Assembly (NCBI GenBank): GCA_021809235.1
Contig: JAKBAG010000045.1
Location: 1-15,599, forward strand
Reading direction: 5' to 3'
Length of the DNA stretch: 15,599 nucleotides
DNA from: Acidobacteriota bacterium
Lineage (GTDB): Bacteria; Acidobacteriota; Terriglobia; Terriglobales; Acidobacteriaceae
Part shown: positions 6,331 through 13,971 of the stretch, piece after piece
How positions within the stretch are numbered: position 1 is the first letter of the stretch
Layout of the letters: every line of letters begins with the position of its first letter
Notes under the pieces: generated by a model
Database searches by the model: none
What the model was told of the DNA's origin: nothing
Seen by the model: only the letters and a program-made list of their open reading frames with translations
Translations under genes and position numbers: made by a program

Positions 6331-8508
6331 TCAGGCCTTTGGTTCCAGGGTCTCGAGCAGCGTGTCCAGCAACTGATCCGGATCACGGATGGGCGGCAGG
6401 CAGGTGTTGCCGCGGCAGACCAGCGCCCAGGCTGAGCCGGCCTGCGGAAGCGGTACCTGCGGGATGGTGGCAGCCAGGGATTCGGGAAGGGTTTCCGCCA
6501 GCAGTTGCCGGGCCTGTAGCCGGATGACGGTCTTGTTGACTGCGAAGCGTGCGGTGGCCAGCGACTCCAGTCGCGTGGCCGCTTCCTCAGCACCGACGAC
6601 AACGATCTGCACGGCATCGAGCAGCAGGCGGTTAAGGGCGAGCGCATAGGTGCCCACGTAGAGGCCGAAGTGCTCAACGATGCCGGCAAAGGCCTCAAGA
6701 ACATCCTCGGCAATCTCGCGGTAATGGGTGCGTCCGCTGAGGTCGGCCAGTCGCAGCAGTGCGGCAGCTGCCACGGGGTTGCCTGCTGGAGTGGGAGCAT
6801 CCTGCAGCGGGCGGCGCTGGGCAGTGAGCGCACCGAGTTGGTTAGTGCGATCCACGGGCAGGTCCAGGAAGACGCCAGCGGTGCGATCCAGGAAGCGGGT
6901 GATCATCGCGTCAGCCAGCTTGCAGGCGGCGCGATGGTACTCAATGGAACCGGTAGCCAGCCAGGCATCCATGCAGGCGTGAACGGTGAAAGCGTAATCG
7001 TCCAGGTTGCCGGGCACCCGCTGCGCAGATGCGGCTTCCGGGTAGGCGATCACGTGGGCCAGGTCGAGTGCGCCGTCCCAGGCCTCGCCCAGCAGCCGGT
7101 CCAGGGAGCGCAGGGCAAAGCTGCGCACGTCGGCCAGGCGCAGGACGCGCGCAGCCTCCAGGTAGGCGGTCACGGCCATCGCATTCCAGCCGGTGTAGAG
7201 CGTGCGGTCAATGAACGGGGTGGGACGCTGGGCGCGGGCGGCCAGCAGGCGCTGGCGGGCCGCGGCCAGCAACTGTGCGGCCTCTGCCGGGGTCACGCCG
7301 GCTTCGCGAGCCACATCGTCGAGGGAAAAGCGGACGTGGAGGACGTTTTTGCGGGGGTTGTGGTGCATGTCGCCCAACTCGCCGATGTCCCAGTAGCGGG
7401 AGGCGATGGCAAACTCGGCATCGGAGAGCGCGGCGCGCGCCTCATCCCGGGTCCAGGTAAAGTAGTCTCCGTCGTCGTCCAGGTTGATGTCTGCATCCTG
7501 GGAACTGAAGAAGCCACCGAGAGCACGGTCGGTCATGGTGGCGTCCAGCCAAGCGATGATTTCCTGCGCAGTGGCGGAAAACTCCGGCTCCACGAAGCTC
7601 TGGTAGGCGTGGACATAGCAGCGGAGCAGCTCGGTGTTGTCATAGAGCATTTTTTCAAAGTGGGGAACCACCCAGCGCTCATCGACCGAGTAACGATGGA
7701 AGCCGCCGGCAAGCTGGTCATAGATTCCGCCGCGACTCATGCGGCGCAGGGTCTGGGTCACGGCCTCACGGGCTTCTTCGTTGCCGGTGCGGACGGCCAC
7801 GTCCAGCAGCAGATCGAGTGCTGCCGGGTGAGGGAACTTGGGCTGGGAGCCGAAGCCGCCATTGCGCGGATCGTACTGCTTCAGGATGGAGGCGACGATC
7901 TTGTCAGTCAGCGCGAGGCTAAGTGAGGCACCGCGTCCGGAGAAGTTTTCATTCTGCTCGACGGCAGCCATCACGCTGGCGGCCGATTCCAGCACCTCCT
8001 CGCGGCGGTTGCGCCAGGCGTCGGCCATGGTCAGCAGTACCCGACGCATGCCGGGACGGCCGTAGCGCTCCTCGGCAGGAAAATAGGTGCCGCCGAAGAA
8101 GGGTCGGCCATCGGGAGTCAGAAAGGCCGTCAGCGGCCATCCGCCCTGGCCGCTGATCGCGGAGACGGCAGCCTGGTAGCGGGCATCCACGTCGGGCCGC
8201 TCGTCGCGATCCACCTTGACGGCGATAAAGTGCTCGTTCAGGATGCCTGCAATCTCAGCGTTCTCATAGGATTCCCGGTCCATGACGTGGCACCAGTGGC
8301 ACCATACGGCCCCAATGTCGAGCAGGATCGGCTTATCCTCGGCACGGGCATGCGCAAAGGCTTCTTCGCCCCAGGGAAACCACTGGACGGGCTGGTGACG
8401 GGCGGAGCGGAGATAGGACGACGCCGCCTCCTGAAGTCGATTGGTGCTGCTGCCCGCTGTGCTGCTACCGGGTACGCTGTCCGTGCCGGACGAGGCTTGC
8501 GAATGCAT
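6331..8508 (-). CDS. Thioredoxin-domain protein of the DUF255 / YyaL / SPATA20 family
   Basis: A 725-residue protein with an N-terminal thioredoxin-like domain (about 25-185) and a long alpha-hairpin (six-hairpin glycosidase-like) C-terminal region. The family signature is present: QPVQWFPWGEEAF, then AVWCHWCHVM with the Cys70-x-x-Cys73 pair, then VKVDRDERPDVD. GGIYDQLAGGFHRYSVDERW and VPHFEKMLYDN are further conserved blocks. A second Cys pair, CRGNTC (698-703), closes the protein. The biological role of this family is not settled. A redox or carbohydrate-linked function is usually suggested. No signal peptide is visible, so it is probably cytoplasmic. ATG 8508 has AGGAGT (8520-8515) 6 bases upstream. 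The first 22 residues are Ser/Gly-rich and probably disordered. It diverges from holA and converges on the channel gene, so it is monocistronic. Confidence 0.92.
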   Translation of the reverse strand: MHSQASSGTDSVPGSSTAGSSTNRLQEAASSYLRSARHQPVQWFPWGEEAFAHARAEDKPILLDIGAVWCHWCHVMDRESYENAEIAGILNEHFIAVKVDRDERPDVDARYQAAVSAISGQGGWPLTAFLTPDGRPFFGGTYFPAEERYGRPGMRRVLLTMADAWRNRREEVLESAASVMAAVEQNENFSGRGASLSLALTDKIVASILKQYDPRNGGFGSQPKFPHPAALDLLLDVAVRTGNEEAREAVTQTLRRMSRGGIYDQLAGGFHRYSVDERWVVPHFEKMLYDNTELLRCYVHAYQSFVEPEFSATAQEIIAWLDATMTDRALGGFFSSQDADINLDDDGDYFTWTRDEARAALSDAEFAIASRYWDIGELGDMHHNPRKNVLHVRFSLDDVAREAGVTPAEAAQLLAAARQRLLAARAQRPTPFIDRTLYTGWNAMAVTAYLEAARVLRLADVRSFALRSLDRLLGEAWDGALDLAHVIAYPEAASAQRVPGNLDDYAFTVHACMDAWLATGSIEYHRAACKLADAMITRFLDRTAGVFLDLPVDRTNQLGALTAQRRPLQDAPTPAGNPVAAAALLRLADLSGRTHYREIAEDVLEAFAGIVEHFGLYVGTYALALNRLLLDAVQIVVVGAEEAATRLESLATARFAVNKTVIRLQARQLLAETLPESLAATIPQVPLPQAGSAWALVCRGNTCLPPIRDPDQLLDTLLETLEPKA

Positions 8509-8734
8509 GAGAATACTCCTGATTCCAGCATGCCACAGCTGCAGGGCGACGGATTTTCGCCGGTCATTCGCTGAATGTTTTCTTTGCGATGGCGGGATGG
8601 AGTTTAGGACCGGATTTTCCTCATGCCCAACGCTGCGGGACGATTATGCTGATTGCTGAGAGGCCGGTCTGCGGCGCGCGGTAACCTGAGCGCGCAAAGG
8701 CACAGCGCAGACGGCGAGCGAGGAGCCATCCCGA

Positions 8735-9931
8735 ATGACGCAGGGCAGACAGGGAATCGGTTTTGCCGCCGCCGACCGCTTTGTGCGCGAGTTGGAAGCG
8801 GCGCAGGCGTCGATGCAGGGCGGCGTACCGGCTCCGGGGATGCTGCGTGCCGGCTACGTGCTGGCCGGGGATGATATTTTTCTGCAGGATCGGTGTCGGC
8901 GGGCGGTGTTGCGCACCTTTGTGCCGGACGATCTGCGGGAGTTCTGCTTTGCGGAAGTGGATCTGGCCTCGCAGACCATCTTTGAGGCACTGGACCTGCT
9001 TCGGACGCCGTCGCTGATGGCTCCCTTTCAGGTAGTGATGGTGCGGAACCTGCGACAACTCTATACGCGTGGGGCAAAGAAAGAAGAGTTTGCCGAGCTC
9101 GAGCGGTATGCGCGGTCGCCGAATCCGCAGGCGCTGCTGGTGCTGGTGGCGGACCACTTCAGCATTCCCGGTGATCCGCGCCGGATGGAGATGGACGACA
9201 AGAACAAATTTGAGCGCCTGCGCGAAACCCTGGGGGAGCACTACGCGCTGGTGGAACTGGCGCGCGTGGAGGAAAACGACGCCATGCGCTGGGCCACCGA
9301 GACGGCGCAGCAGCAGCAGACGCGGATGGATCCCGATGCGGCGCGCGAGCTGGTGGATTCGCTGGGCAATGACATGATGCTGATTGCCACCGAGATGGAG
9401 AAGCTGCTGCTCTATACCAGTGGTCGGGGTAGGATCACCATGGGCGATGTGGAGACGATGGTGCTGAGCGCGCGGCAGCGGTCACTCTATGAGCTGACGG
9501 ATGCGATCAGCGCGCGGGACCGGGTCCGCGCCATCCAACTGCTGCACGGGCTGCTGAACAGCACCGATGCCGGCGAGGATGCGGCGATTGGCCACCTGTA
9601 CATGCTGGCGCGGACGTATCGGCAGATGCTCGTGATTCTGGAAAAGAACGTGCGGGATTCGCGGGCCATCTGGCAGGCATTGTGGCAGGGCTTTCGCATG
9701 CCGCCCTTTGCCGCCGAGGACCTGATCCGGCAGGCGCGGCGCTTCCGCAGCCGCCGAGAGCTGACGCGCGGCCTGCGTCTGATTGCGCAGGCGGACCTGG
9801 AGCTGCGAAGCTCGCCCCCGGACAAGCGGCTGGTGCTGGAGCGGCTGGTACATGCGCTGGCCACCGAGCCACGGGTAGGCTCGCAACATCCGCTGGAGGC
9901 TCAACTGGCGTTTTCCAGCTTTGGCAACTGA
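8735..9931 (+). CDS. holA: DNA polymerase III delta subunit
   Basis: Clamp-loader subunit that opens the beta sliding clamp during replication. The 398-residue product is longer than the usual 330-345. The N-terminal part reads PAPGMLRAGYVLAGDDIFLQ, the usual opening of delta in which the Walker motif is degenerate. FEALDLLRTPSLMAPFQVVM, LVDSLGNDMMLIATEMEKLL, LYELTDAISARDRVRAIQLL and IGHLYMLARTYRQMLVI are delta-type blocks in the correct order. The extra length lies in a preface of about 35 residues and in the segment around residues 105-200, which includes GDPRRMEMDDKNKFERLRET. ATG 8735 follows AGGAG (8721-8725) at 9 bases. It is read away from the DUF255 gene, and its end lies 24 bases from the oppositely oriented hemerythrin gene. 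Confidence 0.9.
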   Translation: MTQGRQGIGFAAADRFVRELEAAQASMQGGVPAPGMLRAGYVLAGDDIFLQDRCRRAVLRTFVPDDLREFCFAEVDLASQTIFEALDLLRTPSLMAPFQVVMVRNLRQLYTRGAKKEEFAELERYARSPNPQALLVLVADHFSIPGDPRRMEMDDKNKFERLRETLGEHYALVELARVEENDAMRWATETAQQQQTRMDPDAARELVDSLGNDMMLIATEMEKLLLYTSGRGRITMGDVETMVLSARQRSLYELTDAISARDRVRAIQLLHGLLNSTDAGEDAAIGHLYMLARTYRQMLVILEKNVRDSRAIWQALWQGFRMPPFAAEDLIRQARRFRSRRELTRGLRLIAQADLELRSSPPDKRLVLERLVHALATEPRVGSQHPLEAQLAFSSFGN

Positions 9932-9955
9932 GGTGGAATGAAGCCAGAGGGGCTG

Positions 9956-10354
9956 CTAGCGGACGCCGCGGGCCTGCAGCCAGGGGCCGTATTCGCGGTC
10001 GGCGCCTTCAGTGTGATTGTGGAACCATGCGCGCAGATTTTCCAGCCAGGTGGAGAGATACCCGGCCAGCGGACGCTTGCCCTGCCACTCATGCAGGCGC
10101 TCCAGCAGCGCACGATGCTCCATGCGATGCCCGTCGAGTTCTGGATAGCCATGCAGTTCCAGCAGCCGTTCCTCGCTGGCAAAGTGCTGCTCGGCCAGGG
10201 TGATGAGCCGCTGCATGCAGGTGGTGATGGTGGACTGGTCGGCGCCGTGGGCGAGCGCGGCGAGTACTTCATTGATGGCATCCATCAGCACGGCGTGCTG
10301 GTCGTCCATGGCTTCAATACCGACCGAACAGGTGTAACTCCACATCAGGGACAC
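9956..10354 (-). CDS. Bacteriohemerythrin, O2-binding di-iron protein
   Basis: A single-domain 132-residue hemerythrin that reversibly binds O2 at a non-heme di-iron site. In bacteria such proteins act in oxygen sensing, delivery or scavenging. All seven expected ligands can be placed: His20 (DDQH), His57 and Glu61 (HFASEE), His76 and His80 (HRMEH), His114 and Asp119 (HTEGAD), followed by Tyr122. There is no signal peptide or membrane segment, and no attached signalling domain. The start is GTG 10354, with GGAGG (10367-10363) 8 bases upstream. ATG 10345, three codons later, is less well placed. The EamA-type transporter gene lies upstream on the same strand with a 204-base gap that contains a likely own promoter, so the two are probably transcribed separately. 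Confidence 0.93.
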   Translation of the reverse strand: MSLMWSYTCSVGIEAMDDQHAVLMDAINEVLAALAHGADQSTITTCMQRLITLAEQHFASEERLLELHGYPELDGHRMEHRALLERLHEWQGKRPLAGYLSTWLENLRAWFHNHTEGADREYGPWLQARGVR

Positions 10355-10362
10355 GAGAAGAT

Positions 10363-10367
10363 CCTCC
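10363..10367 (-). promoter_or_regulatory. Ribosome binding site supporting a GTG start of the hemerythrin
   Basis: GGAGG on the minus strand lies 8 bases before GTG 10354. From ATG 10345 the distance would be 17 bases, so the GTG is preferred. Confidence 0.6.
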
Positions 10368-10467
10368 GGGGATAATCATGCTGGAAATACAACTTCCGGT
10401 GCGCGCCGGTCCGGTCTGCGCCGGAATGCTGTCCTGCTTATCGGCAGTTCGCTGGGAAATCGATGTA

Positions 10468-10497
10468 CTTATATCAAATAAGGCGCAGAGTTGTTTC
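10468..10497 (-). promoter_or_regulatory. Extended -10 promoter of the hemerythrin gene
   Basis: On the minus strand the sequence TGATATAAG (10476-10468) is an extended -10 element: TG, one base, then TATAAG with a 5/6 match. A weak -35 GAAACA (10497-10492) lies 18 bases upstream, which extended -10 promoters tolerate. It would give a leader of about 105 bases before GTG 10354. This is a reading by eye. Confidence 0.5.
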
Positions 10498-10524
10498 CCA
10501 CAGGCAGCGGATAAGGGCGCTGGG

Positions 10525-10556
10525 CCCTCCACCCGCAAATCCCTCCACCCGCAAAC
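10525..10556. repeat. Two tandem copies of a 16-base unit
   Basis: CCCTCCACCCGCAAAT (10525-10540) is followed directly by CCCTCCACCCGCAAAC (10541-10556). They differ only in the last base. The pair ends two bases before the stop codon of the EamA gene, in its 3' flank. Its role is unknown. Confidence 0.9.
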
Positions 10557-10558
10557 CC

Positions 10559-11521
10559 CTACTCCAGCAGGACTTCCGGCTCGACAGGGTGGCCGAGGGT
10601 GGTCAGTGTGATGGCGGCAGCCAGAATGAGCGCGCCGCCGAGCCATGCCAGCGGTCCCAGTCGGTCGCCCAGCAGCTCGACACCGAGCAGGGAGCCGAGT
10701 GCCGGTTCAATGTTGAGGAAGACGCCGGCGCGCGAGGCGGGCACATGGTGGATGCCCCAGTTCCAGAGGAAGGTGGTTGTGGCGGTGCAGAGCAGGCCGC
10801 TGGCAGCTAAAGCCAGCCAGGCAGCCAGGCTGACGTGTGACAGCGGCGGCGGCCCGTCCACCGTGAAGACCCAGAGGGCAAGCATGGCCGTGCCGGATAG
10901 GATGCTCCAGGCGCTGACGGCCAGTGGACTGTGGACGTCCATCAGGCGCTTGTTCATCAGCACCCAGCCGAGGGCGATGGCCAGCGAGAGGACGACGAGC
11001 AGATCTCCGGCGAGCGTGGGCCGCGAGCCGGAGCTGGAGGCCGGATGGCCACCGAGGACGATGCAGCCGACGCCGATTGTGGAGCCGCAGAGTGCCAGCC
11101 AGCCGATCCAGTCCAGGCGCTCGCCGAGAAAGATGGCGGCGGCCACCGCCAGCAGCACAGGCATGGTGCCGACCATCAGCGCGGCATGGCTGACCGTGGT
11201 ACGCGCCAGACCGTGGAACTGCAGCAGGAACTGGATGGGAATACCCAGCAGAGCGGAGAGCAGCAGGATGCGCAGTTCGGCCGACTGCCAGCGACGGCGG
11301 CTGCGATCCAGAAAGGCTGCGGGCAGCATGCCCAGCGAGGCAAAGAGAAAGCGGTAGAGGACCATGTGCGCGACACTCATCTCGCGCAGGGCAATCTTGC
11401 CAAAATAGAAGCCGGTTCCCCACAGGCAACCGGCTGCGGCGCAGGCTGCGTAGCCGAGCCAGCGGGAGTCTGGCGGATGGGCTGCGATGGCCGGTGGATG
11501 CTGCTTCCGGTCGGTGTTCAT
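10559..11521 (-). CDS. EamA/DMT-superfamily transporter (RhaT/YdcZ-like)
   Basis: Ten-helix inner-membrane transporter of the drug/metabolite transporter superfamily. Members usually export amino acids, nucleosides or other metabolites. The substrate cannot be read from sequence. The 320 residues form two EamA repeats (about 30-160 and 170-305). Visible motifs are GCLWGTGFYFGKIALREMS in the first repeat with LYRFLFASLGMLPAAF, and ALGWVLMNKRLMD plus LEPALGSLLGVELLGDRLG-like sequence (here NIEPALGSLLGVELLGDRLG) in the second. The N-terminal ~25 residues are hydrophilic and would be cytoplasmic. ATG 11521 has AGGAG (11537-11533) at 11 bases, somewhat long but acceptable. The gene diverges from the secreted-protein gene at 11729 with 207 bases between starts. 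Confidence 0.92.
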   Translation of the reverse strand: MNTDRKQHPPAIAAHPPDSRWLGYAACAAAGCLWGTGFYFGKIALREMSVAHMVLYRFLFASLGMLPAAFLDRSRRRWQSAELRILLLSALLGIPIQFLLQFHGLARTTVSHAALMVGTMPVLLAVAAAIFLGERLDWIGWLALCGSTIGVGCIVLGGHPASSSGSRPTLAGDLLVVLSLAIALGWVLMNKRLMDVHSPLAVSAWSILSGTAMLALWVFTVDGPPPLSHVSLAAWLALAASGLLCTATTTFLWNWGIHHVPASRAGVFLNIEPALGSLLGVELLGDRLGPLAWLGGALILAAAITLTTLGHPVEPEVLLE

Positions 11522-11728
11522 GGTTTGCCTGTCTCCTGCCCTGGGCGCTGCTGCGAATCGCTGTTGCGGATCGGAATTCCTGATTCAGTTCTATCACCGG
11601 GACGGGTGTGGATGGCCCTCGGACTGCGCCCTGGCTCGGCTCTGGACGTGTGTCGGATGGGCGGCGATGCAGGAAGCCATACTGGGGATGCGCAAAGGTT
11701 GGGAAAATCGGAGAGAATACAGACTGAT

Positions 11729-13120
11729 ATGCAGAGGATGCGGAAGTGGATGGTTCCAGCCCTGTTGCTGGCCGTCGCTCTGGCGGGTGCGCCGGCAGCG
11801 AAGGCAGGCGCACAGCAGCCGGACTCCAGTCTGCTGGTGCCGCAGCCGGAGCAGACACCAGGGCAGCCGGAGTCGCTGGACGGAAAGCATCATCACAAGA
11901 AAAAGAAGAAGGCCCAGCCGCAGGAGCCGGGACTGCTGCTGGCCGGCCATAGCCTGCCGGTGGCGCCGCTGGGCTTTGCCCCGCCGGCAGCGCACTACAT
12001 GACGCAGCAGATCAGCCAGGTCTCGCTGGATTTCTTCGATGAGGACCACCTGCTGTTCACCTTTCGCGTGCCGGGGCTGATTGCTCGGCCTTCGAGCAGC
12101 GGGCAGGTTCCGCCCTATGAGCGGCATATCCGCGCCGTGGTGCTGGATATTGCAACCGGGCAGACCCAGGCCGAGGATCTCTGGACGCTGCATGACACCG
12201 ACCGCTATGTGTGGATGCTGCACGACGGGCGATTCCTGCTGCGCGATGGGAATCTGCTGCGAGTGGGGGATGCGGGGCTGCGGCTGCGGCCGTTTTTGCG
12301 CTTTCCCGGACCCATTGACCTGATTGAGACCGATCCGCAGGACCGGTACCTGGTGGCCGATACCGAGGAGCCATCCTCGCTGCCGGAGGCCAGGCGGCCC
12401 AGCCTGCTCAGCGCAAGCGGCTCGGTGAGCGGACCGGCGCCGGTCGATCACCTGATCCGGATTCTGGACATGGCCACTCGGCGCGTGATGCTGATCAGCC
12501 ATACCAGCGGTCCCATCCACGTGCCGCTGAGCGAGAAGGGCTACTACCAGCTGCAGCGGGGTGACGGAATGGACTGGTTGATCGGATATGCGGATCTGAC
12601 CGGCCATGCGCAGCCCTACTGGAAGATTGCCTCGGTGTGCCTGCCGCCGCTGGACCCGGTGGCTCCCGGTCTGTTGCTGGCCACCCCGTGCGGCGACGAT
12701 GGTTCGCGGGCGCTGGTGATGCTGTCTCGGCAGAACCGGACCGTCCTGTGGCACAAGGAGATTCCCGCGACCAGCGTGTGGCCGGTGCTCAGCTTTGCCG
12801 CCGATCGGCTGCGCTTTGCCCGGACCACTCTGGAGCTGAGCCAGCCGATTGCTGCCGGCAATCCGATCGATCCGACAACCATCCGCAGCCAGAAGGTGCA
12901 GGTGTACAACACCGCCGACGGCGTACTGGAGTTTGTGGTCGATGCCGACCCGCTGCTGGATGCCGGGGGCAATGTGGCGCTGTCGCCATCGGGCCGTCGC
13001 GTGGCCGTGCTGCGTCAGGGCGCCATTCAGGTGTTTGATCTGCCACCAGCCCCTGCGCTGCCCGGAGAGAAAGCGCAGCCGACCGCGGCATCCGGTTCCG
13101 GATCGATGCCGGGCCACTGA
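11729..13120 (+). CDS. Secreted protein of unknown function, propeller-like, with His/Lys tract
   Basis: I do not recognise the family. The 463-residue product begins with a signal peptide: MRKW positive region, hydrophobic core about 8-22, and Ala-rich cleavage region near AKAGA (24-28). A Pro/Gln-rich linker follows, with KHHHKKKKK at 53-61. From about 90 on the protein has a beta-rich look with repeated elements such as VSLDFFDEDHLLFTFRVPG, VVLDIATGQTQAEDLWTLHD and GNVALSPSGRRVAVLRQGAI, which resemble blades of a WD40/quinoprotein-like propeller. It would act in the periplasm or outside. No catalytic motif is seen. The frame is open far upstream, but that part lies antisense to the transporter gene. 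ATG 11729 is chosen since the signal peptide starts there. GGAGAG at 11710-11715 is 13 bases away, and ATG 11738 is an alternative start. Confidence 0.75.
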   Translation: MQRMRKWMVPALLLAVALAGAPAAKAGAQQPDSSLLVPQPEQTPGQPESLDGKHHHKKKKKAQPQEPGLLLAGHSLPVAPLGFAPPAAHYMTQQISQVSLDFFDEDHLLFTFRVPGLIARPSSSGQVPPYERHIRAVVLDIATGQTQAEDLWTLHDTDRYVWMLHDGRFLLRDGNLLRVGDAGLRLRPFLRFPGPIDLIETDPQDRYLVADTEEPSSLPEARRPSLLSASGSVSGPAPVDHLIRILDMATRRVMLISHTSGPIHVPLSEKGYYQLQRGDGMDWLIGYADLTGHAQPYWKIASVCLPPLDPVAPGLLLATPCGDDGSRALVMLSRQNRTVLWHKEIPATSVWPVLSFAADRLRFARTTLELSQPIAAGNPIDPTTIRSQKVQVYNTADGVLEFVVDADPLLDAGGNVALSPSGRRVAVLRQGAIQVFDLPPAPALPGEKAQPTAASGSGSMPGH

Positions 13121-13139
13121 GCTGGGCAAAGATTGCCGG

Positions 13140-13167
13140 TTGCGGGGTTTCCGTGCGGATGTACACT
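13140..13167 (+). promoter_or_regulatory. Weak candidate promoter before the PP2C gene
   Basis: TTGCGG (13140-13145) and TACACT (13162-13167), 16 bases apart, match consensus at 3/6 and 4/6. The leader would be about 28 bases. The -10 box overlaps a perfect palindrome, listed separately, which raises the chance that this is a controlled start site. Confidence 0.3.
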
Positions 13168-13174
13168 GCAGTGT
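13163..13174. promoter_or_regulatory. Perfect 12-base palindrome, possible operator
   Basis: ACACTGCAGTGT is perfectly self-complementary. It lies in the 81-base gap between the secreted-protein gene and the PP2C gene and overlaps the candidate -10 box. A dimeric regulator could bind it. A 12-base palindrome can also arise by chance in a window this size, so function is inferred from position only. Confidence 0.35.
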
Positions 13175-13201
13175 GGGCTTGTCTGCCCCGTTTCGACTGC
13201 C

Positions 13202-13960
13202 ATGTCCAGCATGACGCTCCAATATACCGCTGCCGCTCTCACGGATCGAGGCCGCCGCCGCAGTTCCAACGAGGATGCCTTCGGCTATTCGGTGGAGGAC
13301 GGCGTGTATGTGGTCTGCGACGGGATGGGTGGCGCAGCCGGTGGCGAGGTGGCCAGCACGCTGGCCGTCGAGCAGGTGCTGCGGCTGCTGGCAGAGTTTC
13401 GCAGCGCGGTGCAGGCTCCGCAGTCGGGCACACTGGAGCAGGTGGTGGCCGAGGCCGTGGATGCGGCCAACAGCGCCATCCACACCAGGGCCCAGCGCAG
13501 CCTGCGGCTGAGCGGCATGGGCACAACTCTTGTGGCCGCCGTGGCCGACGCCGAGCGGCTGTGGGTGGTCAACGTGGGCGACAGTCGGTGCTATCGGCTG
13601 CGCGGCCAGCGGCTGGAGGTCTGCACTCAGGATCATTCGCTCATCGAGGAGCAGGTGCGGATGGGCCGGATGAGCCGTGCCGAGGCGGCACGCTCGCCAT
13701 TGCGCCACATCATCACGCGGGCACTGGGTACCCAGCGGCAGGTGACGCCGGATCTGTTTGCGCTGGAGCCGGCGCCGGGCGACCTTTACCTGCTCTGCTC
13801 CGACGGGCTGACGCGCGAGCTGAAGGATGAGGAGATTGCCGCAATTCTCCGCGCCGGTGGCACTCTGGAAGAGCGCTGCCGCGCGCTGGTGCAGGCGGCA
13901 AACCGGGCCGGAGGACAGGACAACATTACCTGCCTGCTGCTGGCGGCAAGCGAAGCCTGA
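13202..13960 (+). CDS. PP2C-family serine/threonine phosphatase (Stp1/PrpC-like)
   Basis: Metal-dependent cytoplasmic phosphatase that removes phosphate from Ser/Thr residues of proteins, typically the counterpart of Hanks-type kinases. The 252-residue single-domain product has the family motifs in order: RGRRRSSNEDAF with Asp25, VVCDGMGGAAGGE with Asp40, GMGTTLVAAV, VNVGDSRCYRLR, QDHSLIEEQVRMG, RHIITRALGT, CSDGLT with Asp201 and GGQDNIT with Asp240. These aspartates are the expected Mn/Mg ligands. No membrane segment or sensor domain is fused. The start is taken as ATG 13202. ATG 13211 would also do, and neither has a clear Shine-Dalgarno sequence, so translation may be weak or leaderless-like. 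No kinase gene is present in the window. The upstream neighbour is the unknown secreted protein. Confidence 0.94.
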   Translation: MSSMTLQYTAAALTDRGRRRSSNEDAFGYSVEDGVYVVCDGMGGAAGGEVASTLAVEQVLRLLAEFRSAVQAPQSGTLEQVVAEAVDAANSAIHTRAQRSLRLSGMGTTLVAAVADAERLWVVNVGDSRCYRLRGQRLEVCTQDHSLIEEQVRMGRMSRAEAARSPLRHIITRALGTQRQVTPDLFALEPAPGDLYLLCSDGLTRELKDEEIAAILRAGGTLEERCRALVQAANRAGGQDNITCLLLAASEA

Positions 13961-13971
13961 AATAGGTTGCA

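Noticed and set aside
5178..6527. 449-codon + strand frame across the MscS gene and beyond
   Set aside because: It overlaps the real channel frame and has a Gly/Arg/Ala-rich composition without motifs.
6670..7926. 418-codon + strand frame
   Set aside because: It is antisense to the DUF255 gene, whose conserved motifs are unambiguous.
9919..9949. Weak hairpin CTTTGGC/GCCAGAG between holA and the hemerythrin gene
   Set aside because: Only seven pairs including one G-U, a 17-base loop and no U-run. It is not strong enough to call a terminator, though convergent genes make one expected.
10460..10478. FNR-like site TTGAT...ATCGA upstream of the hemerythrin gene
   Set aside because: The half-sites are 8 bases apart rather than 4 and the second half is imperfect, so it does not match an FNR/CRP-type box.
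10931..11728. Upstream extension of the secreted-protein frame
   Set aside because: This part lies opposite the EamA gene and the divergent promoter region. The signal peptide begins at about 11729.
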